This document shows positions 1 through 7,724 of a DNA stretch of 64,000 nt, one piece after another. The DNA is from Streptomyces sp. AC550_RSS872. GTDB taxonomy: Bacteria; Actinomycetota; Actinomycetes; Streptomycetales; Streptomycetaceae. The notes under the pieces are model-generated. The model was not told the origin of the DNA. It did not search any database and was given only the letters and a program-made list of their open reading frames with translations. The stretch spans positions 1 to 64,000 of the forward strand of contig NZ_JAGMUL010000004.1 in NCBI RefSeq assembly GCF_019049285.1, in the 5' to 3' direction. How positions within the stretch are numbered: position 1 is the first letter of the stretch; every line of letters starts with the position of its first letter. Made by a program: the position numbers and the translations under genes.

Positions 1-50
1 ACCCACCACTCCGCCAACCCACCCCACAGCCCCCACCCACCCCATCGGGA

Positions 51-923
51 ATGCTGACCCCCATGCGCCCAGACGACTGGCACCTCGCCCAAGACGTGGA
101 CGACTTCCTCGCCCGAGCCGGAGGCTTTCTGCGGACGCGGCCCGGGATGCATGTCATGCCGCTGACGTGGGCCGAGAGAGTGCGGACGCGTGGGGCGGAG
201 GCGTTCGGGAGCGAGGCGCCCGTCTTCGGCATGCTGGAGCGGGCCGGCGAGGTGCACGCCGCCTTCTACCGCCTCCCGCCCCGCGCGCTGTGCCTCACCC
301 CGCTCACGCCGCAGCAGGCCGACACCCTCGCCGCCCACCTCTGCGCGCTGGGGCACTCCCTCCCCGCCGTCAGCGCGGACCACAGCACCGCCACCGCCTT
401 CGCCGAAGCCTGGCAGCGGCGTACCGGCGTCACGCCGAAACTCCGTGACATCCGGCTCCGGCTGTACCGCCTCGGCACGCTCACCCCGCCGGATCCGATG
501 CCGGCGGGCCGGGGGCGGGTCCTGGGCGAGGAGGATCTCGATCAAGTCATGTTCTGGTGCGGCGAGTTCGCCAGGGCCGTCGGGGAGGACGTCACCATCG
601 ACGCCGAGTCCTGGGCCGGCACGCGTTACGCCGACAAGCGCTACACCCTCTGGGAGACCCCGGACGGCACCCCCGTCTCCCTCGCGGGAATGAACCCGCT
701 GATCGGCGGCCAGATCCAGGTGGACATCGTCTACACCCCGGCCCACCTGCGCGGTCGCGGCTACGCGGCTGCGGTGACGACGGAGGTGAGCCGGGCCGCA
801 CTGGCCGCCGGCGCGAAGGAGGTCGTCCTCTTCGCGGACCTGGCCAACCCCACCAGCAACGCCCTCTACCAGCGCCTCGGCTATCGCACGCTCACCGACT
901 GGGCGGCGTACGACTTCTCCTGA
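51..923 (+). CDS. GNAT family N-acetyltransferase
   Basis: The 290-residue protein has its acetyl-CoA-binding GNAT domain in the C-terminal half. The pyrophosphate-binding motif A appears as LRGRGYAAA around residues 232-240, followed by the typical asparagine/tyrosine end segment (NPTSNALYQRLGY) near residue 275. The N-terminal ~140 residues are not a recognisable second acetyltransferase domain. The acyl acceptor cannot be read from sequence. The start is ambiguous: an ATG at 51 or a second ATG at 63, neither with a strong ribosome site. No operon partner is visible, since the next gene begins 127 bp downstream. Family assignment is firm and substrate unknown. Confidence 0.85.
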   Translation: MLTPMRPDDWHLAQDVDDFLARAGGFLRTRPGMHVMPLTWAERVRTRGAEAFGSEAPVFGMLERAGEVHAAFYRLPPRALCLTPLTPQQADTLAAHLCALGHSLPAVSADHSTATAFAEAWQRRTGVTPKLRDIRLRLYRLGTLTPPDPMPAGRGRVLGEEDLDQVMFWCGEFARAVGEDVTIDAESWAGTRYADKRYTLWETPDGTPVSLAGMNPLIGGQIQVDIVYTPAHLRGRGYAAAVTTEVSRAALAAGAKEVVLFADLANPTSNALYQRLGYRTLTDWAAYDFS

Positions 924-1050
924 CCCGCGGCTGCTCGTCCCCCGCACCGCCACCGAGCGGCTGAACCCGTCGGCCGCGCGGCGTGTCCGCGCGGGCGGGC
1001 GCGGTGGCCCGGCGCAGGGTGGTCGGTACGGGCGTCGTCGAGGAGGAATC

Positions 1051-1197
1051 GTGAAGCGTGGTGTCGTCGCCGTTCTGGCGGCCGCTGTAGTCGCCGGGCT
1101 GATGCTGGTCGCGGTACCGGCTGCCGCTCAGGACGACCATGGAAACATCGAACGGAACGAGTGGAACATCCCCCTCGCCAACCTCCGCGTGCTCTAG
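1051..1197 (+). CDS. Small secreted peptide precursor, 48 residues
   Basis: This short ORF begins with GTG preceded at ideal distance by GAGGAGG. The product starts MKRG, followed by an uninterrupted hydrophobic stretch of Ala/Val/Leu (residues 5-22) and a signal-peptidase-like site (VPAAA-Q, about residue 26). The predicted mature part is only about 22 residues, polar at its start (QDDHGNIER) and containing one tryptophan but no cysteine. A signal peptide plus a strong ribosome site argues for a real gene. I do not recognise the family, so function is unknown. It could be a signalling or surface-associated peptide, or the remnant of a longer secreted protein. Confidence 0.6.
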   Translation: MKRGVVAVLAAAVVAGLMLVAVPAAAQDDHGNIERNEWNIPLANLRVL

Positions 1198-1282
1198 AAC
1201 CTCCGTTCCTTCAGTCACCCGCCGTACCTCCGCGGCCTGCTCGGCAGAGCTGGCGCGGGCGTAGCCGTACGCACCCCGCCGA

Positions 1283-1302
1283 TACCCACTTTTTTGTGGG
1301 TA
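1283..1302. terminator. Perfect 7-bp inverted repeat around T6
   Basis: TACCCAC-TTTTTT-GTGGGTA forms a perfect 7-bp stem between the small secreted peptide gene (+) and the 3' end of the HxlR gene (-). The T-run is in the loop, not after the stem. It could therefore be a weak terminator serving either side or a protein-binding palindrome. Function is inferred from position only. Confidence 0.35.
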
Positions 1303-1423
1303 CTTGGCAGCGCGCCGCCCCCGTCCGACCCTTGATGTGGGTGATCGACGGGGCCCGGAGGCGCCCGGTCACCTGACGAGTTGTACGGCGGGCGCGCGCG
1401 GCGGACGGAGGTGGCGTTTCAGT

Positions 1424-1771
1424 TCAGGAGACCGGCTGGGCCCCGGTCAACCGCTCCAGGCGGCGGTGACCCCAGTCGGAGAGCGGACCGAGAGCCTCGG
1501 CCAGGTCTCGGCCGAACTCGGTCAGCGAGTAGACGGTCTTCAGCGGCAGCACGTCGTAGACCTCACGGTCCACCAGACCGTCCGTCTCCATCTCGCGCAG
1601 CGCCTGGGTCAGCACCTTCTCGCTGAGGCCGGGCAGGCGGCGGCGCAGTTCCGCCGGGCGGTGCGGGCCGGACTCCAGCAGCCACAGCAGCGACGTCTTC
1701 CACTTGCCGTCGACCACGGCGAGCGCGGCGGTCACCCCGCAGACGTTCGGATCATTGCGCCGACGCGACAT
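1424..1771 (-). CDS. HxlR-family transcriptional regulator
   Basis: A 115-residue winged-helix regulator. The start at 1771 (MSRRRNDPNVC) is chosen because the upstream sequence supplies a purine-rich GGGGCGGGGAA ribosome site and the product then has the usual HxlR length. HxlR hallmarks are visible: the N-terminal Cys at position 11, the GKWKTSLLWLL helix, LRRRLPGLSEKVLTQALREMETDGLV (recognition helix region) and the wing VYDVLPLKTVYSLTEFG. Many HxlR proteins sense electrophiles or oxidants through the N-terminal Cys. The gene is divergent from the adjacent oxidoreductase, which is the likely target. The effector is unknown. Confidence 0.88.
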   Translation of the reverse strand: MSRRRNDPNVCGVTAALAVVDGKWKTSLLWLLESGPHRPAELRRRLPGLSEKVLTQALREMETDGLVDREVYDVLPLKTVYSLTEFGRDLAEALGPLSDWGHRRLERLTGAQPVS

Positions 1772-1834
1772 TTCCCCGCCCCTTTCCCCACCCCTTTTGT
1801 CATCAATTATCGCTACTCTACAGGGAGTTGAGTC
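1772..1834. promoter_or_regulatory. Divergent HxlR/oxidoreductase promoter region
   Basis: A 63-bp AT-richer spacer between divergent starts. On the minus strand GATAAT resembles a -10 element about 18 bp after TGACTC, which could drive the HxlR gene. On the plus strand AGGGAG sits before the oxidoreductase ATG. HxlR operators normally lie in such spacers, but no clear palindrome was identified. Assignment is by position. Confidence 0.4.
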
Positions 1835-2728
1835 ATGCCCACCTACGACCACGAGTCCGCCGTCACCGTCATCGGTCTCGGCCCGATGGGCCGTGCTCTG
1901 GCCGGTGCGTTCCTGGACGCGGGCCTGCGCGTCACCGTCTGGAACCGCACGCCGGGGCGGGACCGGGAGCTCGTCGGCCGCGGTGTCACATCGGCCGCGT
2001 CCGCCGCCGAGGCGGTCACCGCCAGTCCGCTGACCGTCGTCTGCGTGGTGAACTACGACGCCGCCGACGCGGTCCTGCGGCAGGACGCGGTCACCGACGC
2101 GCTCAAGGGCCGTACGCTCGTGAACCTCAGCGCCGACACCCCGTCCCGGGCCCGGGACGCGGCGGCATGGGCGACCGCGCACGGCATCCGTTATCTGGAC
2201 GGCGCGATCATGTCGATGACCACGACCATCGGGACGCCGGAAGCGGAGGTCATCTACAGCGGTCCCGAGGATCTGTACCGCGAGCACCTGCCCGTCCTGG
2301 AGAGGCTCGGCGGGGCCCACACCCACCTCGGCGAGGACTTCGGCCGGGCCGCCGCCTACGACATCGCCCTGCTCGACATCTTCTGGACGGCGATGTCGGG
2401 CTACGCGCACGCCTTGGCCATCGCCCGGGCCGAGGGCATCACCGCGCGAGAACTGCTCCCCCACGCACAGGGCATCGGCGCGATCCTGGCGCCGCTCTTC
2501 GAGGAGTTCGCGGGCGACGCCGACGACGGCTCCTACTCCGGCGAACTCAACCCGATCACCTCCGGCGCCTCCTCCATGGCCCATATCGTCGAGACCTCCG
2601 AGTCCCACGGCATCGACGCGGGCATCATGCGTGCCGCCGAGGGACAGGCCCGCCGGGTCATCGGGCTGGGGCACGGGGCGGACGGTGTCACTCGGGTGAC
2701 CGAGGTACTGGCCCGCCACCTGCGCTGA
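1835..2728 (+). CDS. NAD(P)-dependent oxidoreductase, imine reductase/HIBADH-like
   Basis: The 297-residue protein starts with a Rossmann fold: VTVIGLGPMGRALA (residues 10-23, dinucleotide loop GLGPMG at 14-19), then VWNRTPGRD, where Arg after WN suggests NADPH preference. Its C-terminal all-helical half (YDIALLDIFWTAMSGYAHALAIA) resembles imine reductases and 3-hydroxyisobutyrate dehydrogenase relatives. The lysine used by true beta-hydroxyacid dehydrogenases is not obvious, which favours the imine-reductase branch. Substrate is unknown. It is divergent from the HxlR regulator, which probably represses it. Its last 41 bp overlap the convergent HAD gene. Confidence 0.82.
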   Translation: MPTYDHESAVTVIGLGPMGRALAGAFLDAGLRVTVWNRTPGRDRELVGRGVTSAASAAEAVTASPLTVVCVVNYDAADAVLRQDAVTDALKGRTLVNLSADTPSRARDAAAWATAHGIRYLDGAIMSMTTTIGTPEAEVIYSGPEDLYREHLPVLERLGGAHTHLGEDFGRAAAYDIALLDIFWTAMSGYAHALAIARAEGITARELLPHAQGIGAILAPLFEEFAGDADDGSYSGELNPITSGASSMAHIVETSESHGIDAGIMRAAEGQARRVIGLGHGADGVTRVTEVLARHLR

Positions 2729-3263
2729 CCCACTCCGCCAGAACGGCGAAGTCCCGCTCGGTCAGGCCGTGGCGGTGGTCGACGCGGTGGAGGAGGGCGG
2801 GTGAGGGGTGGTGGCCGGCCACCCAGGCCCGGTCGGCGTCGGTGATCTCGTCGTCGATCCAGACGAAGGGGCGCCCGGCTGCCCGCGCCACCAACGGCCG
2901 GGTCTTCCAGTGCAGTCCGCGCGGCCCGGGCCGGGGTTCGTCGCCCTCGTCCGGCCACTCCACCACCGGCAGCGCGGGCAGCCCGAGCCACGGCGCGAGG
3001 GAGGTGTTCGCGTCGTCCAGCCAGGTCGTGGCCCACACCAGCTCACAGCCGAGCGCGACGAGCCCGGCCAGGCGGGCGCCGAGGGCGGGGTCGACGCGGG
3101 AGAGCAGGGGGTGGGCGACCGTCTCGGGGAGTGGGTGGGCCGCCTTGTACACGGGGTACGGGCGGTCCGCCCCGAAGGGGATCAGAGTGCCGTCGACGTC
3201 CAGGAACACGAGCACCGACGACGCCACCGAAGGCGCCGAAGGGCCCGGCGTCGGCGAGCTCAC
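2688..3263 (-). CDS. HAD-superfamily hydrolase, small
   Basis: About 191 residues. The nucleophile motif FLDVDGTLIPFG lies near the N-terminus, followed by a short cap-less body and a second acidic motif (VWIDDEITDAD). The GTG start at 3263 is supported by a GTGA overlap with the stop codon of the RraA-like gene, indicating translational coupling. The ORF has no stop further upstream, so longer readings across the RraA-like gene are artefacts. The 3' end overlaps the oppositely oriented oxidoreductase by 41 bp. HAD proteins of this type often dephosphorylate small metabolites; no substrate can be assigned. Confidence 0.78.
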   Translation of the reverse strand: MSSPTPGPSAPSVASSVLVFLDVDGTLIPFGADRPYPVYKAAHPLPETVAHPLLSRVDPALGARLAGLVALGCELVWATTWLDDANTSLAPWLGLPALPVVEWPDEGDEPRPGPRGLHWKTRPLVARAAGRPFVWIDDEITDADRAWVAGHHPSPALLHRVDHRHGLTERDFAVLAEWVSAGGGPVPRSPE

Positions 3264-3883
3264 CCCTCGAACCCGCCCTCCGCCAGGATCTTGTCGATAC
3301 GGGCCCGGTGTGCCGCCTCCCAGTCGTCGAGGGATTCGTCCGCCTCCTTGGCCAGTCTGGCGCGGGCCGCCGCGAGGATCTCCTCCCGGCGGGCCGCGGG
3401 GACGACCACGACACCCTCCTCGTCGGCCACCACCACGTCCCCGGCGTCCACCGCCACACCCCCGCAGCTCACCCGCTCGTTCAACGGCCGTACGGCCGCC
3501 TTGGTGCCCGGGATCGGGATGACGCCCCGCGCGAAGACCGGGAAGCGCGCCTCCCGTACCTCGGCCAGGTCCCGGATCACGCCGTCGGCGACGAACGCGG
3601 CGATTCCGCGGCGCTGGGCGACGGCACAGACGTTTCCGCCGGCCAGGGCGTGGTCGAGGTCTCCCGACTCCACGACCACGACCGAGCCGGCCGGCGCGCG
3701 GTGGATGGCGGCGTGCAGCATCAGGTTGTCGCCGGGCGGGCACGACACCGTGTACGCGGGGCCGGCGACACGCGGTACGGGGGCCCACAGCGGGCGGATG
3801 CCGACGCCCATGACCTGCGCGCGGCCCAGCAGGTCGGCGAGCGTCGTCGTGGGGATCTCCTGGAATTGCGTGGCGGTCGTCAT
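3260..3883 (-). CDS. RraA-like protein / HMG-CHA aldolase family
   Basis: Predicted 207-residue member of the RraA/4-hydroxy-4-methyl-2-oxoglutarate aldolase fold. The family's catalytic signature G-X20-R-D-X2-E is complete: Gly83, Arg104, Asp105, Glu108. This favours a class II aldolase/oxaloacetate decarboxylase activity over the purely regulatory RraA, which interacts with RNase E. The start MTTATQFQEI at 3883 gives the family's normal length; an upstream ATG at 3910 is possible, and neither has a strong ribosome site. The gene overlaps the HAD gene by 4 bp (GTGA), so the two are probably made together. Confidence 0.82.
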   Translation of the reverse strand: MTTATQFQEIPTTTLADLLGRAQVMGVGIRPLWAPVPRVAGPAYTVSCPPGDNLMLHAAIHRAPAGSVVVVESGDLDHALAGGNVCAVAQRRGIAAFVADGVIRDLAEVREARFPVFARGVIPIPGTKAAVRPLNERVSCGGVAVDAGDVVVADEEGVVVVPAARREEILAAARARLAKEADESLDDWEAAHRARIDKILAEGGFEG

Positions 3884-3889
3884 GGGACG

Positions 3890-3901
3890 GACGGTACCGT
3901 C
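3890..3901. promoter_or_regulatory. 12-bp palindrome before the RraA-like gene
   Basis: GACGGTACCGTC is a perfect 12-bp palindrome a few bases upstream of the chosen ATG (3883). A symmetric site here would be well placed as an operator controlling the RraA-like/HAD pair. No regulator gene is adjacent, so this rests on symmetry and position alone. Confidence 0.35.
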
Positions 3902-4064
3902 TCGTTCCATGACTGCCGGGTCGGCCATGTGCCGTGAGCGAGTTGGGTGTTGCCCGGCCTCTGAGTGAGGCTGTGGCGGCGGGCCAGGAGCCCGCCTCTC
4001 TTTCTCTTCGCCTTTCCCTCCGTGCCCTCCGTACGGACATCCAGCGACAGAGAAAGAGAGAGAA

Positions 4065-4907
4065 TTGCCCCACGACTTCAACCAGCAGGTCATCGAGGAG
4101 TTCCGCGCCAACAAGGGCCGCGTCGGCGGCTACTTCGAAGGCGCCCGGCTCCTGCTGCTCACCACCACCGGCGCCCGCACCGGCCGCCCGCACACCACCC
4201 CCGTCGGCTATCTCCCCGACGGCGGCGACCGCGTCCTGGTCATCGCCTCGGCCGCCGGCGCCCCCAAGCATCCCGCGTGGTTCCACAACCTCCTCGCGAA
4301 CCCCCGGGTCACCATCGAGAGCGGCGCGTTCACCTACGAGGCGCGGGCTGTCGTCCTCGAAGGCGAGGAGCGTGACCGCGCCTTCGCGCGGGCCGTGGAG
4401 GCCGATCCGGGCTGGGCGGCGTACCAGGAGAAGACGGACCGGGTGATCCCCGTGGTCGCCCTGTACGAGATCGCCCAGGGCGGGCCCCCGAACATCAACG
4501 CCTCCTCCATGGGCGAGGCCATCAGGGTCGTCCACGACGCCTTCCGCCGCGAACTCGCCCTGATCCGCGAGGAGATGAGCGCCGGCGCCGGTACGACCCT
4601 CGGCGCCCAGCTGCGCGTCAACTGTCTGACCTTCTGCGCGGGTCTGCACAACCACCACACCGGCGAGGACATCGGCATGTTCCCCGTCCTGGCCGACCGC
4701 CACCCCGAGTTCGCGCCCGCGCTGGCCCGGCTGGGCGAGGAGCACGAGCGGATCGCCGAGCTCGTCGAGGACCTGCGCCGCGTGGTGACCGCCGAGGACA
4801 CGGACCCCGCCGCCGCCCGCGCCGAGGTGGAGCGGCTCACCGCGGCGCTGGAGGCCCATCTGACATACGAGGAGGAGCAGTTGGTCCCGCTCCTCGACGC
4901 GGCGTAA
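4065..4907 (+). CDS. Deazaflavin-dependent nitroreductase-hemerythrin fusion
   Basis: A 280-residue two-domain protein with a TTG start preceded by GAAAGAGAGAGAA. Residues 1-~140 are a Ddn-type split-barrel (LLLLTTTGARTGRPHTTPVGYL, then ASAAGAPKHPAWFHNLLANPRVTIE), the fold that binds coenzyme F420 or flavin in actinobacteria. Residues ~150-280 are a hemerythrin HHE four-helix bundle with metal ligands visible in order: VHDAFRRELALI, HNHHTGEDIGMFPVL, EEHERIAELV, and EAHLTYEEEQLVPLL. This joins an F420-type reductase to a di-iron O2/NO-sensing or storage domain, suggesting a redox or nitrosative-stress role. The physiological substrate is unknown. It stands alone. Confidence 0.85.
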   Translation: MPHDFNQQVIEEFRANKGRVGGYFEGARLLLLTTTGARTGRPHTTPVGYLPDGGDRVLVIASAAGAPKHPAWFHNLLANPRVTIESGAFTYEARAVVLEGEERDRAFARAVEADPGWAAYQEKTDRVIPVVALYEIAQGGPPNINASSMGEAIRVVHDAFRRELALIREEMSAGAGTTLGAQLRVNCLTFCAGLHNHHTGEDIGMFPVLADRHPEFAPALARLGEEHERIAELVEDLRRVVTAEDTDPAAARAEVERLTAALEAHLTYEEEQLVPLLDAA

Positions 4908-4940
4908 CCGCGCACGGGAGGCCGTCGCCCTTCGTGGCCC

Positions 4941-6965
4941 TCACCACGGCAACGGTCTCCCGTGCACCACCTCCAGCCCCGCCACCGCCCGCGTCACCAC
5001 CACATACAGCCGGTGCAGCCCCCGCTCCTCCGCCTCCACGATCGCCGCCGGCTCCACGGCGACGACATGGTCGTACTCCAGCCCCTTCACCACACTCGCC
5101 GGTACGACGGCCACCCGTGCCCCCAGCTCGTCCGCGCCGCCCGCCCCGATCCCGGCCGACCGCAGCGCCTCCCACACCAGGTCCACGTCCGCGTCCGCCG
5201 CGACGACCCCGACGGATCCCTCCCGGCCCAGCGCGTCCCGTACGGCACCCACGACCGCTCCCGGCAGATCACCGTCGGCCGCCCGGAACCGCAGCTCCCC
5301 GTCCCCCCGCAGCGAACGGGCCGCCGGCACCGCCACGTCCAGCCGCTCCAGCAGCCGGTTGGCCAGCGCCAGCACCGCCCGCGGCACCCGGAACCCGGTG
5401 GTGAGCGGTACGACCACCGCGTCCGGCTTCCCGAGCTGCGCCATCACCGTCTCCCACGATCGCGCCGCCCACGGAGTCGTCCCCTGCGCCAGGTCCCCGA
5501 GCACGGTCACCGACCCGAACGCGGCCCGCCGCGCGATCGCCCGGCACTCCATCGGCGACAGGTCCTGCGCCTCGTCGACGACGACATGGCCGTACTGCTG
5601 CGGATGCTCGATGAGCCCGGCCACCTCGTCGAGCAGCACGAGATCGGCGGCCGACCAGCGTGCCGACTTCCACGACCGCGGCGGCCTCGCCCAGAGCAGC
5701 GCCTTCTGCTCGTCGGCGTCCAGCAGCCCGTCGGCGGCCCGCGCCAACTCCTCCGGATCCATGAGCAGTCGGGATACGACCTCCTCCGGCCGAACCCGCG
5801 GCCACACGGCGTCGACGTACTCCCCGACCGCCCGCGCCCGCGAGATCTTCTTCAGCCACGCGGCACCCGGCGGCCCGCCCCGGCGCTCGGCCTGCTCCAG
5901 GATCCGTCGCACGACCCGCGTGCGTACCCGCTCCCGCCCCACGGCGTAAGGCGGCTCCTCGGCCCGCACCCCCGCCACGATCCGCAGCAGCTCACCCTCC
6001 GCCACCCGCCACCGATACGACCCCTCGGGCACGGCCAGCGGACCGATCCCCTCGCCGCCGCCCACGCGCGCGTACAGAGCGCGCCGCAGCACCTCGGCCA
6101 TCCGGGCGTCGTGCTTGACGGCGGCGGCCCTCTCGTCCTCCCTTCGCTTGACCGGATGCCGGGCGATCTCGTCCCGCAGCGTGGACTGCCGTACGCCGGT
6201 CTCGCCGAGGGCGGGCAGCACCTCGGAGATGTAGGAGAGGAAGGTCCGGTTGGGGCCGAGGATCAGCAGGCCGCCACGCCGGATGCGCTGCGGGTGGGTG
6301 TAGAGCAGGTACGCGGCGCGGTGCAGGCCGACGGCGGTCTTACCGGTGCCGGGGGCGCCCTGGACGCATACGGAGAGGGTGAGGTCACCTCGTACGAGAT
6401 CGTCCTGCTCGGGCTGGATGGTGGCCGCGATGTCCCGCATGGGTCCGACGCGGGGCCGTTCGATCTCCCGCGCGACGATCTCGCCGGCCCGCGATTCGCC
6501 CCGGGCGAGGTGCTCGTCCTCCAGGCCGGTGAGGTCGGCGGAGTCCCCGCGGCTGCCGGGCGCCCAGCCGAAGCGCCGGCGGACGGCGACACCCTGCGGG
6601 TCGCGGGCGCCGGCCTGGTAGAAGGCGCGGGAGACGGGTGCGCGCCAGTCGACGACGAGGGGCGGCGCGGCGGGATGCTCGCTGATCCGCAGCCGCCCGA
6701 TGTGCAGCGCCTGCTGCTCCGGGCCGCTGAAGTCCAGCCGCCCGAAGAACAACGGCCCCTCGGGCAGCTCGTGCATCGCCTTGGCCTGGCTGCGCAGCTG
6801 GTAGCCGAGGATCTCGGCATCGGCACCGGAGGCGGAGGCGTTCTCGCCGATGACGACCTGTTCGTCGGCGCCGTCGACCATGACGGCGAGGGCGGTGCGG
6901 CAGCGGTCGTGGTGGGCGCGTTCCTGGTCGAGGGCGTGGCGGAGGGCAGGGTCGGGTGACGTCAT
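4941..6965 (-). CDS. HelD/HelR-like RNA polymerase recycling ATPase
   Basis: 674-residue superfamily 1 (UvrD-like) ATPase. The N-terminus carries the HelD-type block LFFGRLDF...IGRLRISE...PLVVDWRAPVSRAFYQA. Walker A is GAPGTGKTA (about residue 205), Walker B is VVVDEAQDLSP (about 462), and later motifs include GDLAQGTTPW, FRVPRAVLALANRLL and LYVVVTRAV. HelD proteins pry stalled RNA polymerase off DNA and nucleic acid. The Streptomyces HelR variant can displace rifamycins and give tolerance. I did not see the rifamycin-associated promoter element upstream, so HelR is not claimed. A TetR gene lies 41 bp upstream in the same direction. Confidence 0.85.
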   Translation of the reverse strand: MTSPDPALRHALDQERAHHDRCRTALAVMVDGADEQVVIGENASASGADAEILGYQLRSQAKAMHELPEGPLFFGRLDFSGPEQQALHIGRLRISEHPAAPPLVVDWRAPVSRAFYQAGARDPQGVAVRRRFGWAPGSRGDSADLTGLEDEHLARGESRAGEIVAREIERPRVGPMRDIAATIQPEQDDLVRGDLTLSVCVQGAPGTGKTAVGLHRAAYLLYTHPQRIRRGGLLILGPNRTFLSYISEVLPALGETGVRQSTLRDEIARHPVKRREDERAAAVKHDARMAEVLRRALYARVGGGEGIGPLAVPEGSYRWRVAEGELLRIVAGVRAEEPPYAVGRERVRTRVVRRILEQAERRGGPPGAAWLKKISRARAVGEYVDAVWPRVRPEEVVSRLLMDPEELARAADGLLDADEQKALLWARPPRSWKSARWSAADLVLLDEVAGLIEHPQQYGHVVVDEAQDLSPMECRAIARRAAFGSVTVLGDLAQGTTPWAARSWETVMAQLGKPDAVVVPLTTGFRVPRAVLALANRLLERLDVAVPAARSLRGDGELRFRAADGDLPGAVVGAVRDALGREGSVGVVAADADVDLVWEALRSAGIGAGGADELGARVAVVPASVVKGLEYDHVVAVEPAAIVEAEERGLHRLYVVVTRAVAGLEVVHGRPLPW

Positions 6966-6989
6966 TCCATGGAGCGTACCGAAATAACG

Positions 6990-7000
6990 TAACCGAGTTA
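6990..7000. promoter_or_regulatory. Candidate TetR operator between tetR and helD-like gene
   Basis: TAAC-CGA-GTTA is a short perfect inverted repeat inside a locally AT-rich 41-bp spacer between the stop of the TetR gene and the start of the HelD-like gene. TetR proteins typically bind such sites beside their targets. A repressor with its own site in front of the downstream ATPase gene would be coherent, but this is inferred. Confidence 0.4.
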
Positions 7001-7006
7001 AATCTT

Positions 7007-7633
7007 TTACTCAGCCTCAGTATGGCGGGCGACCAGCCCCGGCAGCCCGGCCTCCAAGACCCCGAACGCCCGCTCGGCGGCCGCCATGGCATCCCCCCGC
7101 ACCTCGGCCGCCCGCTCCCCCGCCGCGATCCGCCGCCAGTTCTCCTGCGCGAGGACCCGCTGCACCGCCACGATCTGCCCCGCGGCCAGCCGCGCCTCCA
7201 GCCCTCCCCCCAGCGCCTCGGCCAGCGCGGCCTCCGAACGCTCCAGGTAGCCGTACATGCGAGCGACCAGCGCGGGAGTCCCGTACAGCAACGACTGGTA
7301 GGCGAGCACCTCGGGATCGTCATTGAGCCCCGTGATCGGGTCACACCGCTCCAGCCCGTCGAGAAAGTGCCGACGCAGCGCCTCGACCGGCGACGGCCCC
7401 TCCCGCACGACCCGCGCGGCCTCGTCCTCGTGATCGGCGAACCGGTACAGGACGAGATCCTCCTTCGTCGGGAAGTACCGGAACAGCGTCGGCTTGGAGA
7501 TCTCCGCCGCGGCGGCGACATCGGCGACGGAGACGGCGTCGAAGCCCCTCTCCAGGAAGAGGCGGATGGCGGTGTCCGACACGGTCTGGTACATCCGCTG
7601 CTTCTTGCGTTCGCGCAGTCCGGTCTCTGACAT
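7007..7633 (-). CDS. TetR-family transcriptional regulator
   Basis: About 208 residues from the start MSETGLRERKKQRMYQ. The N-terminal helix-turn-helix is classic: AIRLFLERGFDAVSVADVAAAAEISKPTLFRYFPTKEDLVLY, and the remaining helices form the ligand-binding domain. The last residues HTEAE precede a TAA stop. In-frame ATGs upstream (up to 7708) would add a non-conserved leader and are less likely. It lies directly upstream of the HelD-like gene on the same strand, so the ATPase may be its target. Ligand unknown. Confidence 0.88.
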   Translation of the reverse strand: MSETGLRERKKQRMYQTVSDTAIRLFLERGFDAVSVADVAAAAEISKPTLFRYFPTKEDLVLYRFADHEDEAARVVREGPSPVEALRRHFLDGLERCDPITGLNDDPEVLAYQSLLYGTPALVARMYGYLERSEAALAEALGGGLEARLAAGQIVAVQRVLAQENWRRIAAGERAAEVRGDAMAAAERAFGVLEAGLPGLVARHTEAE

Positions 7634-7724
7634 GGGGGTGAGCCTACGCATAACGGCCCACATCTCATCGACGCGAGTCCGTGCCCCCGACACGGGCTCT
7701 GGAGTCATGGGCGGCGGCCCCCCT

